A stretch of DNA of 64,000 bases from Bacteroidota bacterium (GTDB taxonomy: Bacteria; Bacteroidota; Bacteroidia; B-17B0; Aurantibacillaceae): assembly GCA_020403265.1 (NCBI GenBank), contig JADBXZ010000054.1, positions 62,001-126,000 of the forward strand, in the 5' to 3' direction. The translations under genes and the position numbers were made by a program. The notes under the pieces were generated by a model, which searched no databases, had not been told where the DNA came from, and saw only the letters and a program-made list of their open reading frames with translations. Below are positions 1 to 8,135 of the stretch, piece by piece. Every line of letters begins with the position of its first letter. The stretch's first letter is position 1.

Positions 1-2534
1 TCAACTTCTTTGTCGGTATTTGGATTATTATCAGAAACTCTGAAAGTTGTTGTTACTTTAACTTGATTTTTTGAACCTAAAGTTTTTACCTCAGGTGATC
101 CACCTAATGCATTAGATAAAGCTTTTTTAACGTCTTCAGTGTTCACATCTTTGTCAAAACGGATTTGATATGTACGACCACCTTTAAAATCAACACCAAG
201 GTTTAAGCCTTTATTTTTCACATAAAATACGATACCTAAAACAATGATTAATGAAGATATAACATAATAAATTTTACGTTTTCCAACAAAATCAAATGCT
301 AACTTTTTAAATGCATTTTTAGTCGCTGCTGTATCAAAAGGAATTTCTTTCTTTCTTTCCAACATCCATTCGAAAATAACACGTGTAATTAAGATTGCTG
401 AGAATAAAGAAGTACAGATACCAATAAACAAAGTAGTAGCAAAACCTTGCACCGGACCACTACCAAAAACATAAAGGATAATTGCTAAGATGGCAAGCGT
501 TACGTTAGAGTCAATAATTGAACTCATGGCGTGTTTGAAACCTTCTTTTATAGCAGCAGAAGTTGATTTACCTTCAGCTAATTCCTCACGCACACGTTCA
601 AATATTAAGATATTAGCATCAACCGCTAAACCTATAGTTAACACAATACCTGCTATACCAGGTAAAGTTAACACTGCGCCTAACGACGTTAATATACCCA
701 TAATGAAGAACATATTGGCTATTAATGCAACATTGGCTACTAAACCAGACTTGCTGTAATAAAAAGCCATGAAAACAAAAATTACCAATAAAGCAATAAC
801 GAAACTCATTAAGCCTGATTCAATTGCTTCCTGACCAAGAGTAGGACCTACAACACTCTCCTCAACAATATGAGAAGGCGCAGGTAATTTACCGGCACTT
901 AGAATTGCAACCAAAGCGTCTGCTTCAGCATCTGTAAAATTTCCGGAGATTTGAGATTGGCCACCTGAAATTTCAGCGTTAACGCGAGGTGCGCTAAACA
1001 CCATGTTATCCATTACTACTGCTACACATTTACCTCTGTTAGAACCAGTAATGTTTTTCCACTTTTGAGCAGCCTCATTATTCATGCTCATACCAATATT
1101 TGGAGAAGCACCACTTTGCTGATCGTACTCTTTTCTGGCACTGGTAATAATATCACCGCTCAAAGCAGGACGACCTTTGCTGTCAGCTTTAACGGCGTAT
1201 AATTCAAAGTAACCTCCAACAACATTGCCTTCGGCATCTTTACTTTCAATTTCTTTATTATTCCACATAAAACGTAAACGTGCAGGAAATACGTTTTTAG
1301 CAATAGCTATTTTTAATAGTTTATTTACTTTAGCTGTATCTGCTTTAGAAGTTGCTAAACCAACAATTGGTCCTTCGGCATATTGTTTTGGATTACCTTT
1401 TTCATCAACTGTAACGCGTCCTTTTAAAGGCACTAAAGGAAAAGCATTTTGGAATACTGAGAACAATGGAACACGTTTTTGAAAACCTTTAATCGCAGTA
1501 TCTTGCGGATTAACAGTACCGGTTGCTGCTACTTTTGTCGAATCCTTTTTAGCAGAATCTCCTACAGCCGGAGTTGCAGTAGCAACGGCTGTATTTGTGT
1601 TAGCAATTGTTGCATTTTTTACAGCAGCAGAATCACCCTTAACTAAGGTGTCAACCGGGGCAGGTTTTACGCCATTTAATTCATCGGCAATAACTGAATT
1701 TGCTTTATCAAGTAATGGTGCAATTTCACCATTTTCGTATGTCTCCCAAAATTCTAGGTTAGCTGTACCTTGTAATAACTCACGAACACGTTCTTTATCC
1801 TTCACACCGGGTAATTCAACCAAAATGCGGCCACTGGCCTCTAATTTTTGAATATTAGGTTGTGCAACACCAAAACGGTTTATACGTGAGCTGAAGGTTT
1901 TCTCGGCATTAGCTACTGCTTCATCTACACGTTCGCGAATGTAACGAATCACTTCTTCATTGCTTGAGTTAAAAGTAATTTTACTTTTATTTTCGATAGA
2001 TTGAAAAATTGGTGCTAAACGACCACTAGGGTTTTTTTGATTATACGCTTTCTCGAATAACTTAATAAAATCATCGTTGTTGTTAACACCTAAATTCTTT
2101 TGAGCCTCATTTAAAGCTGCAGTAAAAGCAGGGTCCTTAGAATCGTTACTTAAGTTTTTAATGATGTCGTAAACAGAAACTTCTAAGGTTACGTTCATCC
2201 CACCGCGTAAATCCAAACCTAAGTTAATTTCATTTTTCTTACACTCCTCATAAGTGTAACCAAAAAGCGGATACACTTGTTGTTTCTTCATTGAATCAAG
2301 ATAATTCTCCTCAAATTTAGCTTGGAATGTAGATTTTAACTTGGCTTCTAAATCTGAATTTCCTTTTGCTGAATCTTTAATGACAGCTAATACTTTTTGA
2401 GAATTTACGGTCGCTTCTGCATAAGCAGCTGCATCACTTTCTACTCCACGAGTAACCCATGTGAACGATAAATAAAAAACACAAGCAAGACCTAATAGTA
2501 TTGCAAATATTTTAATGGCACCTTTGTTTTGCAT
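1..2534 (-). CDS. secDF: SecDF protein-export membrane protein, 5' part (3' end lies before the window)
   Basis: SecD and SecF are fused, as is usual in Bacteroidota. The protein is a proton-driven accessory of the SecYEG translocon that helps pull secreted proteins into the periplasm. About 844 codons are visible and the C-terminal part of the SecF half is missing. It starts at ATG 2534 (MQNKGAIKIFAILLG), with the first membrane helix at about residues 8-25. The SecD transporter core around 850-400 holds the motif SSIIDSNVTL, followed by helices and the linker ERKKEIPFD into SecF, which starts near 330 with a further helix and GVDFKGG. A low-complexity Ala/Thr/Val/Lys/Asp insert lies at about residues 290-345 (1500-1670). 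No RBS is evident. It is transcribed alone, with the lipoprotein cluster upstream on the same strand. Confidence 0.95.
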   Translation of the reverse strand, partial: MQNKGAIKIFAILLGLACVFYLSFTWVTRGVESDAAAYAEATVNSQKVLAVIKDSAKGNSDLEAKLKSTFQAKFEENYLDSMKKQQVYPLFGYTYEECKKNEINLGLDLRGGMNVTLEVSVYDIIKNLSNDSKDPAFTAALNEAQKNLGVNNNDDFIKLFEKAYNQKNPSGRLAPIFQSIENKSKITFNSSNEEVIRYIRERVDEAVANAEKTFSSRINRFGVAQPNIQKLEASGRILVELPGVKDKERVRELLQGTANLEFWETYENGEIAPLLDKANSVIADELNGVKPAPVDTLVKGDSAAVKNATIANTNTAVATATPAVGDSAKKDSTKVAATGTVNPQDTAIKGFQKRVPLFSVFQNAFPLVPLKGRVTVDEKGNPKQYAEGPIVGLATSKADTAKVNKLLKIAIAKNVFPARLRFMWNNKEIESKDAEGNVVGGYFELYAVKADSKGRPALSGDIITSARKEYDQQSGASPNIGMSMNNEAAQKWKNITGSNRGKCVAVVMDNMVFSAPRVNAEISGGQSQISGNFTDAEADALVAILSAGKLPAPSHIVEESVVGPTLGQEAIESGLMSFVIALLVIFVFMAFYYSKSGLVANVALIANMFFIMGILTSLGAVLTLPGIAGIVLTIGLAVDANILIFERVREELAEGKSTSAAIKEGFKHAMSSIIDSNVTLAILAIILYVFGSGPVQGFATTLFIGICTSLFSAILITRVIFEWMLERKKEIPFDTAATKNAFKKLAFDFVGKRKIYYVISSLIIVLGIVFYVKNKGLNLGVDFKGGRTYQIRFDKDVNTEDVKKALSNALGGSPEVKTLGSKNQVKVTTTFRVSDNNPNTDKEV

Positions 2535-2619
2535 ATTTTATAAAAAATTAAGGGTGCAAAGATAGAATTTTAGCTGAATTATCCCAATTTTGGTGAAATT
2601 TATTTGAGATAGGCCATAA

Positions 2620-2647
2620 AAAAACCCCGCTTTTAAGGGCGGGGTTT
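2620..2647 (-). terminator. Rho-independent terminator of the small-lipoprotein cluster
   Basis: The 9-bp stem AAACCCCGC/GCGGGGTTT has an 8-base loop and, read on the minus strand, is followed by a T-run. It lies 12 bases after the last lipoprotein gene (stop at 2660) and separates the cluster from secDF. Confidence 0.85.
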
Positions 2648-2659
2648 AGAAAGGGTATA

Positions 2660-2935
2660 TTATTTCAGCTCACAAGTCGTAACGTAGGTTTCAATATATG
2701 CGTCTCCGGAATCATTATATGTTTCTGTTTGAGTCCCATTAACACAATTTGCTTTAGCAGTTCCTTTACTAACTTTAGTCATTTTAGATGTGTTTTTGTA
2801 AGAAGTTAAACCTAAAGGAACAGGGACTCCATTTTCAGTCATAGTTATTGTAACACTACATTCACAAGTCCTTTCCTTCTTACATGAGGAAAAAGCTGTC
2901 AATGCAATTGGAATTATTAAGATGATTTTTTTCAT
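2660..2935 (-). CDS. Small Cys-rich lipoprotein, paralogue 1 of 4
   Basis: A 91-residue protein of unknown function. It has a signal peptide with lipobox (ALTAFSSC, Cys about 18) followed by KKERTCECSVT, so it is predicted to be lipidated and anchored in the envelope. It shares with its three neighbours an N-terminal C-KK-x-x-TC-x-C block, a central segment (MTKVSKGTAKANCVNG) and a C-terminal Cys-x-Leu/Ile-Lys. The conserved cysteines outside the lipobox suggest disulfides in a small secreted fold. It is the last gene of a four-gene tandem cluster and is followed by a strong terminator. No enzymatic motif is seen. Confidence 0.8.
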   Translation of the reverse strand: MKKIILIIPIALTAFSSCKKERTCECSVTITMTENGVPVPLGLTSYKNTSKMTKVSKGTAKANCVNGTQTETYNDSGDAYIETYVTTCELK

Positions 2936-2943
2936 TTGAATAC

Positions 2944-3234
2944 TTATTTTATTTTACAGTCAAATTTAGTAACATCAACCACAGCGAAAGATTGACCTCC
3001 AGATGAGAATGTATAATTGGCAGTATTCTCTCCGCTAACACAATTGGCATTGGCCTGCTTTTTTGTAACATCAGTCATTTTGGAAACCGTTGTTCTAGGA
3101 GGATCTAACGTATTAGGAGTTCCATTAGTTGTACTTGAGGTGTTCGTTACCGTACATTCACAAGTTAGGTCTTTTTTACATGCTGTTAAGCCTAAGAGCA
3201 GAACCGAAGATAAAATAAATGTTGTTTTTTTCAT
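2944..3234 (-). CDS. Small Cys-rich lipoprotein, paralogue 2 of 4
   Basis: A 96-residue lipoprotein of unknown function. Signal peptide and lipobox are LLGLTAC (Cys about 19), followed by KKDLTCECTVT. The middle segment MTDVTKKQANANCVSG aligns with that of the neighbouring paralogue, and the protein ends CKIK. It has a Ser/Thr/Asn-rich loop between the TCEC motif and the middle segment. Only 8 bases separate it from paralogue 1, so the two are probably cotranscribed, while a hairpin at 3272-3298 separates it from paralogue 3. Confidence 0.8.
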   Translation of the reverse strand: MKKTTFILSSVLLLGLTACKKDLTCECTVTNTSSTTNGTPNTLDPPRTTVSKMTDVTKKQANANCVSGENTANYTFSSGGQSFAVVDVTKFDCKIK

Positions 3235-3271
3235 TTGTAAGTTATTTTGGTTTTGAATTAAAAATCTGTAA

Positions 3272-3298
3272 CAAAAAACCCCACTTTTAAGTGGGGTT
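3272..3298 (-). terminator. Terminator hairpin inside the lipoprotein cluster
   Basis: The 22-base palindrome AACCCCACTT-TT-AAGTGGGGTT is followed on the minus strand by a T-run. It lies just after paralogue 3 (stop at 3312), so paralogues 1-2 probably have partly independent or attenuated expression. Confidence 0.8.
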
Positions 3299-3311
3299 AG
3301 TTATTTAAGTT

Positions 3312-3560
3312 CTATTTAATTGTACACTCCATCCCGAAGTCGTTAGAAAGCGTTGAAGCTACCGGAGCAGTTGTTTTTGATGTGTAAGATTGACATTGTT
3401 TCTTAGCGTCTTTCTTTTTTACATCATTCCATGTAGTTGTTCTTGTTGAAGAAACAAATCCTTGGGCATCACTAGTAGTTTTACACTCGCAAGTAACGTC
3501 TTTTCTGCAAGAAGCTAATGCTAAACCTGCAATTGATAATATTAATATTGATTTTTTCAT
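3312..3560 (-). CDS. Small Cys-rich lipoprotein, paralogue 3 of 4
   Basis: An 82-residue protein starting at ATG 3560 (MKKSILILSIAGLALASC). The frame is open further upstream, but only this start gives a proper signal peptide. After the lipobox comes RKDVTCECKTT, a middle segment WNDVKKKDAKKQCQSY and a Cys-Thr-Ile-Lys end, matching the other three paralogues. Function is unknown. It lies 29 bases downstream of paralogue 4. Confidence 0.8.
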   Translation of the reverse strand: MKKSILILSIAGLALASCRKDVTCECKTTSDAQGFVSSTRTTTWNDVKKKDAKKQCQSYTSKTTAPVASTLSNDFGMECTIK

Positions 3561-3589
3561 ATTTCTAAGTTTTAAAAAATTGATTTTGA

Positions 3590-3841
3590 TTATTTTAATT
3601 CGCATTTAACCTCAGTCTTAGTTCCAGAAGTAGGAGCAGTTTGCTGAGTTGTATAACTTCTGCACTCTCCATCCTTTGCTTGACCTTTGGTTACTTTCTT
3701 AATAGTAACTTCTTCAGTAGACGTAAAAGCTGCACCAGTTGGAGGTGTTGAAGTCGTAGTACAAGAACAAGTGCGATCTTTTTTACAAGACGCAAAGCTA
3801 ATAGCAACTAAGGCTACAGCTAAAATAGTAATTTTTTTCAT
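3590..3841 (-). CDS. Small Cys-rich lipoprotein, paralogue 4 of 4
   Basis: An 83-residue protein that is the first gene of the cluster on the minus strand. Its signal peptide ends in AISFASC, followed by KKDRTCSCTTT, a middle segment VTKGQAKDGECRSY and a Cys-Glu-Leu-Lys end. Divergence between the four copies is greatest in the loop after the TC-x-C motif, while the cysteines, the Lys/Ala-rich centre and the C-terminal tetrapeptide are kept. Function is unknown. Confidence 0.8.
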   Translation of the reverse strand: MKKITILAVALVAISFASCKKDRTCSCTTTSTPPTGAAFTSTEEVTIKKVTKGQAKDGECRSYTTQQTAPTSGTKTEVKCELK

Positions 3842-3956
3842 TTTTTCTTGGTTTTAAAAATTTGTGCTCAAAATAAGGCATTTTATCTGGATTATGCAAA
3901 TGTTTATCCTTTATTTTAACAAAAAACTAACCAATTATTAACAAAACTGATTAAAA

Positions 3957-4952
3957 TCAGTTTATTAAATTATTAACTATAAGATATTCAGCTATTTGAA
4001 CAGCATTGGTTGCAGCACCTTTTCTTAAGTTATCGCTAACAATCCACATATTAAGTGTTTTTGGTTGACTTTCGTCTCTTCGTATTCTTCCAACAAAAAC
4101 CTCATCTTTATCATGTGCCCACATTGGCATTGGGTAAATTTGATTGGCAGGCTCATCTTGCAAAATAATTCCCGGACTATTTGCCAACAAATCTTTTACC
4201 TCTTGAATATCAAATTCACTTTCAAACTCTAAATTAACACTCTCACTATGTCCACCCATAACCGGTATTCTTACAGTTGTGGCAGTTAACTGAATACTAT
4301 TGTCACCCATTATTTTTTTAGTTTCGTTCACCATTTTCATTTCTTCTTTGGTGTATCCGTTATCCAAAAAAACATCAATTTGAGGGATGGCATTCATGTC
4401 AATTTTATATTTATAAGCCATCTCTTCACTCGTTCCTTTTTCACGCTCATTCATTAATTGATTAACTGCTTTCACACCGGTTCCGGTAACGCTTTGGTAG
4501 GTGCTTACTACTACACGTTTGATTTTGTATTTTTTGTGCAATGGCATTAATGCAACCACCATTTGTATGGTTGAACAGTTAGGGTTGGCAATTACCTTAT
4601 CTGCTTTAGTTAAAACATTTGCATTCACCTCAGGTACTACTAACTTTTTAGTAGGGTCCATTCGCCAGGCACTGCTGTTATCAATAACAGTAGTGCCAAC
4701 TGCTGCAAATTTTTCGGCAAATTCAAGCGAAGTTGAACCTCCGGCGCTAAATAAGGCAATATGTGGTTTTGCGTCAATAGCTTGTTGCATACTATGCACT
4801 TTATAGTCCTTTCCTTTAAAGTTTATAAGTTTACCAACAGATTTTTCAGAAGCTACCGGAATTAATTCAGTCACTTCAAAATTTCTTTCTGCTAAAACCT
4901 GCAACATTTTTGTTCCAACAAGTCCCGTTGCACCAACTACTGCTATTTTCAT
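3957..4952 (-). CDS. asd: Aspartate-semialdehyde dehydrogenase
   Basis: A 331-residue cytosolic enzyme that reduces aspartyl phosphate to aspartate semialdehyde with NADPH. This is the branch point towards lysine/diaminopimelate, threonine and methionine. ATG 4952 gives the NADP-binding GAVGATGLVGTKML-type N-terminus (VVGATGLVG). The catalytic cysteine sits in NPNCSTIQMV at about residue 129, and the substrate and catalytic histidine segment is in GGHSESVN. The frame is open 42 codons further upstream, but that extension has no family counterpart. Its product feeds homoserine dehydrogenase at 52.1 kb, which is not in the same operon. Confidence 0.96.
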   Translation of the reverse strand: MKIAVVGATGLVGTKMLQVLAERNFEVTELIPVASEKSVGKLINFKGKDYKVHSMQQAIDAKPHIALFSAGGSTSLEFAEKFAAVGTTVIDNSSAWRMDPTKKLVVPEVNANVLTKADKVIANPNCSTIQMVVALMPLHKKYKIKRVVVSTYQSVTGTGVKAVNQLMNEREKGTSEEMAYKYKIDMNAIPQIDVFLDNGYTKEEMKMVNETKKIMGDNSIQLTATTVRIPVMGGHSESVNLEFESEFDIQEVKDLLANSPGIILQDEPANQIYPMPMWAHDKDEVFVGRIRRDESQPKTLNMWIVSDNLRKGAATNAVQIAEYLIVNNLIN

Positions 4953-4969
4953 TTCATTTTTTTGAGTTG

Positions 4970-4977
4970 CAAATGTA
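4970..4977 (-). promoter_or_regulatory. Putative Bacteroidota-type -7 promoter element of asd
   Basis: TACATTTG on the minus strand fits the TAnnTTTG consensus known for Bacteroidota primary sigma factors and lies 18 bases before the asd start codon. No clear -33 TTTG is visible. Confidence 0.4.
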
Positions 4978-5054
4978 ATCAAAGAAAAAAATTGTAAGTC
5001 CACATTAAAAAAATAATTTATAAACAGATTTCGTTTTTTACTGGTTATTATCAT

Positions 5055-5062
5055 TACTTTTG
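5055..5062 (+). promoter_or_regulatory. Putative -7 element of the EamA transporter gene
   Basis: TACTTTTG fits TAnnTTTG. It ends only 7 bases before the TTG start at 5070, which would give a leaderless or near-leaderless transcript if it is used. Confidence 0.4.
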
Positions 5063-5069
5063 GCGCGCC

Positions 5070-5957
5070 TTGAAACAAAACAACACATTAAGCTGGATTA
5101 TTTTAATTGCGCTATCGCTTACCTGGGGTAGCTCCTTTATTTTAATGAAAAGAGGTTTGGTTTGTTTTCCGAGTGATGAAGTGGCGGCCATACGCATTTC
5201 GATTGCTTTTTTATTTTTATCCCCCTTACTTCTGAAACACTCCAAAATTGAGTTTAAAAAGTACTTTCCTGGTTTAGTGTTAATGGGTGTTTTTGGTAAT
5301 TTTATTCCTGCCTTTTTATTTACAAAGGCTGAAACACAAATCAGCAGCAGTTTAACCGGCATGTTGAACGCCTTAACTCCATTATTTACAATAATTATCA
5401 GTACCATTTGGTTAGCAAATAAACCGGGTAAAACTAAGTTAATTGGCGTTTTGATGGGATTTTTAGCGGCAGTAGGCTTGGTGTTATTTAACGATAGTCC
5501 TGATACCAGTAAAAATGTATGGTACAGTTTATTGGTTTTGGTTGCAACACTTTGTTATGCAATCAGCATCAACGGTATCAGGCATTACTTATCAGATTTA
5601 GATTCTGTAAAGGCAGCAGTTTGGGCCTTCGTTATTATTGGGCCAATGGCAATTATCTACTTGTTTGGTTTAACAGACTTTACAACCCATGTTCAAAAGT
5701 CAGGCGCCATAGAAAGTATAGGTTATGTTGCCATTTTGGCGATTTTAGGAACCGCACTTTCAGTTATTGCTTTTAACCGTTTAATTAAAATGAGTAATGC
5801 CACCTTTGCCAGCAGTTGTACTTATCTTATTCCCATTGTTGCTATAGGTTGGGGGCTTATAGACGGTGAAAACGTAAGCCAACTTCAACTTTTGAGCATC
5901 GGACTTATTATTTTTAGCGTTTATTTAATAAATAAACCTCAAAAATTTGCAGAATAA
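5070..5957 (+). CDS. EamA/DMT-superfamily membrane transporter
   Basis: A 295-residue inner-membrane protein of the drug/metabolite transporter superfamily with two EamA repeats of five helices each. Helix 1 carries the family signature LTWGSSF (about residues 18-24), and the second repeat begins near residue 150. The substrate cannot be read from the sequence; relatives export amino acids or metabolites. The start is TTG 5070. The next ATG (5144) would cut off the conserved first helix, so the non-ATG start is strongly supported. It is divergent from asd. Confidence 0.88.
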   Translation: MKQNNTLSWIILIALSLTWGSSFILMKRGLVCFPSDEVAAIRISIAFLFLSPLLLKHSKIEFKKYFPGLVLMGVFGNFIPAFLFTKAETQISSSLTGMLNALTPLFTIIISTIWLANKPGKTKLIGVLMGFLAAVGLVLFNDSPDTSKNVWYSLLVLVATLCYAISINGIRHYLSDLDSVKAAVWAFVIIGPMAIIYLFGLTDFTTHVQKSGAIESIGYVAILAILGTALSVIAFNRLIKMSNATFASSCTYLIPIVAIGWGLIDGENVSQLQLLSIGLIIFSVYLINKPQKFAE

Positions 5958-5976
5958 GTGAAAAGTAGTATCTTTG
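5946..5976 (+). promoter_or_regulatory. Promoter of rplU-rpmA (-33 TTTG, 19-base spacer, -7 TATCTTTG)
   Basis: TTTG at 5946-5949 and TATCTTTG at 5969-5976 are 19 bases apart, matching the Bacteroidota consensus in both elements and in spacing. The -33 box overlaps the last codons of the preceding transporter gene. Transcription would start about 35-40 bases before rplU. Confidence 0.6.
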
Positions 5977-6019
5977 CGTCCCTTTTTAGGGAATTTATTA
6001 ACAATTTAAAAAACAACAG

Positions 6020-6514
6020 ATGTACGCAATTGTAGAAATAGCCGGGCAACAGTTTAAAGTGGAACGTGGAAACAAAGTTTACGTTCACCGCCTAGAGGCT
6101 AACGAGGGTGCTAAAGTTGAGTTTGACAAGGTTTTATTAATTGATAATGCCGGTAAAATTCAAGTTGGTAACCCAACCGTAGATGGCGCTAAAGTAGCTG
6201 CCACAGTAATTGGTCACGTAAAAGGTGATAAAGTAATTGTTTTCAAGAAAAAACGTCGTAAAACGTATCAAAAATGGAACAATCACCGTCAACAATTTAC
6301 TCAAATTTTAATTCAGGGTGTATTAGCTAAGGGCGACACTTTAAAAGATGAATTAAAGGCTGAGAAAAAAGTTTGGACCGTTAAACCTGCCGCTCAAAAA
6401 ACTGAAAAAAGTAACGTTGAAACGGAAGTGAAAAAAGCTCCTGCAAAAAAGGCAGCAGCTAAAAAAGCAGCTCCAAAGAAGGCAGCAGCTAAAAAAACAG
6501 CAAAAAAAGATTAA
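6020..6514 (+). CDS. rplU: 50S ribosomal protein L21 with Lys/Ala-rich tail
   Basis: A component of the large ribosomal subunit that binds 23S rRNA. The first 103 residues are a standard L21 ([47 protein letters not shown]). Residues 104-164 form an added tail of [13 protein letters not shown]-type repeats, which resembles basic extensions common in Bacteroidota L21. It is followed after 19 bases by rpmA, the usual operon. Confidence 0.97.
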   Translation: MYAIVEIAGQQFKVERGNKVYVHRLEANEGAKVEFDKVLLIDNAGKIQVGNPTVDGAKVAATVIGHVKGDKVIVFKKKRRKTYQKWNNHRQQFTQILIQGVLAKGDTLKDELKAEKKVWTVKPAAQKTEKSNVETEVKKAPAKKAAAKKAAPKKAAAKKTAKKD

Positions 6515-6533
6515 TAAATAATATAAATTAAAC

Positions 6534-6788
6534 ATGGCACACAAAAAAGGTGCGGGTTCGTCAGATAACGGCCGTGAGTCACACAGTAAACGATTAGGAA
6601 TCAAAATTTTTGGTGGTCAGTCTTGCGTAGCAGGTAATATTATTGTACGCCAACGCGGTACAAAACATAACCCTGGCGAGAATGTTGGTATTGGTAAAGA
6701 TCATACTTTATATGCCTTAACTGATGGCACCGTTGTATTTAAAAAGAAGCGTGACAACCGTTCGTATGTTTCGGTTGTAACAGCTTAA
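6534..6788 (+). CDS. rpmA: 50S ribosomal protein L27
   Basis: An 84-residue ribosomal protein located at the peptidyl-transferase centre. It begins [20 protein letters not shown] and carries the family core [18 protein letters not shown] and [12 protein letters not shown]. The N-terminus starts directly with the mature AHKKG sequence, so there is no cleavable leader as in Firmicutes. It is the last gene of the rplU operon, followed by a terminator. Confidence 0.98.
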   Translation: MAHKKGAGSSDNGRESHSKRLGIKIFGGQSCVAGNIIVRQRGTKHNPGENVGIGKDHTLYALTDGTVVFKKKRDNRSYVSVVTA

Positions 6789-6807
6789 TTATACTACGAA
6801 TTATTTT

Positions 6808-6843
6808 AAAAAGCCTGTCGATAATTCGGTAGGCTTTTTTATT
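6808..6843 (+). terminator. Rho-independent terminator of rplU-rpmA
   Basis: The stem AAAAAGCCT/AGGCTTTTT with a loop of about 14 bases is followed by a T-rich tail, 20 bases after the rpmA stop. Confidence 0.8.
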
Positions 6844-6860
6844 TTTACACCCATAAAATT

Positions 6861-8135
6861 ATGTTACAAGTAAATTATATTCGCGAAAACAAAGAAGATG
6901 TATTAAAGCGTCTTGCTATAAAAAATTTTAAAGACGCAGAAAAGTGCATTAATGAAATTCTTGAAAAAGACGCCAAGCGCCGCGCAGTGCAAAAAACTAC
7001 CGATGATTTAAAAGCTGAAGCCAATTCCATTGCTAAACAAATTGGTGAGCTGATGAAAACAGGTAAAAAAGAAGAAGCGGAAAAAATTAAGTTGAGAACC
7101 AGTGAAATCAAACTTAAAGAAAAGGAACTTGATGACGAATTAGCGGAAATTGAAAAACAGATACATGCAATTTTAGTTACAATACCTAACACACCAAATT
7201 TATCAGTTCCATTAGGCAAAACTCCGGAAGACAATGCTACTGTTTTTGAACACGGCAACAAACCAGTCCTATATGCCAAAGCAATGCCACATTGGGAATT
7301 AACTACTAAATATGATTTAATTGATTTTGAATTAGGTGTTAAAATTGCGGGTGCAGGCTTTCCGGTTTATAAAGGAAAAGGTGCTCGATTACAAAGAGCT
7401 TTAATTAATTTTTTTCTTGACAGAGCCACTGCGGCAGGCTATTTGGAAATTCAACCACCAATTGTAGTTAACGAAGACAGTGGCTATGGCACAGGGCAAT
7501 TACCAGATAAAGAAGGACAAATGTACCATGTTGGGATTGACAATTTATATTTAATTCCTACTGCAGAGGTACCTGTAACTAATATTTACCGTGATGTAAT
7601 TTTAAAAGAAACAGATTTACCTATTAAAAATTGCGGTTATACACCTTGCTTTAGAAGAGAAGCAGGAAGTTATGGAAAAGATGTAAGAGGTTTAAACAGA
7701 TTACATCAATTTGATAAGGTAGAAATTGTACAAATTGCGCATCCCGCTCAAAGTTACGAAGTACTTGAAGAAATGCGTAATTATGTTGCCGGATTGCTTA
7801 AAGAATTAGAACTTCCCTTTCGAACCTTAAAATTATGTGGTGGTGACATGAGTTTTGCCAGCGCTTTAACATACGACATGGAAGTTTGGAGTGCCGCCCA
7901 GCAACGCTGGCTTGAAGTGAGCAGCGTGAGTAATTTTGAAACATTTCAAACAAACCGTTTAAAATGTAGATTTAAAGATGGTTCGGGAAAAACTCAATTG
8001 GCGCACAGCTTAAATGGCAGTGCTTTGGCTTTACCAAGAATTGTAGCTGCATTGCTTGAAAATAATCAAACCGAAAATGGAATAAAAATTCCATCCGTTT
8101 TGATTCCATATTGTGGTTTTGATACAATTGATTAA
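6861..8135 (+). CDS. serS: Seryl-tRNA synthetase
   Basis: A 424-residue cytosolic class II aminoacyl-tRNA synthetase that charges tRNA-Ser. The N-terminal antiparallel coiled coil (about residues 30-100, rich in Lys/Glu) is the tRNA-binding arm. The catalytic core carries motif 2 (FRREAGSYGKDVRGLNRLHQ) and motif 3 (LNGSALALPRIVAALLE), and the Thr-Ala-Glu serine-binding motif is in LIPTAEVPVTN. Length and order are typical. The 3' end overlaps the start of the next gene by 8 bases. Confidence 0.97.
   Translation: MLQVNYIRENKEDVLKRLAIKNFKDAEKCINEILEKDAKRRAVQKTTDDLKAEANSIAKQIGELMKTGKKEEAEKIKLRTSEIKLKEKELDDELAEIEKQIHAILVTIPNTPNLSVPLGKTPEDNATVFEHGNKPVLYAKAMPHWELTTKYDLIDFELGVKIAGAGFPVYKGKGARLQRALINFFLDRATAAGYLEIQPPIVVNEDSGYGTGQLPDKEGQMYHVGIDNLYLIPTAEVPVTNIYRDVILKETDLPIKNCGYTPCFRREAGSYGKDVRGLNRLHQFDKVEIVQIAHPAQSYEVLEEMRNYVAGLLKELELPFRTLKLCGGDMSFASALTYDMEVWSAAQQRWLEVSSVSNFETFQTNRLKCRFKDGSGKTQLAHSLNGSALALPRIVAALLENNQTENGIKIPSVLIPYCGFDTID

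Noticed and set aside
490-1851. Three plus-strand open frames of 84-89 codons
   Set aside because: They are antisense to secDF, whose frame is continuous and conserved.
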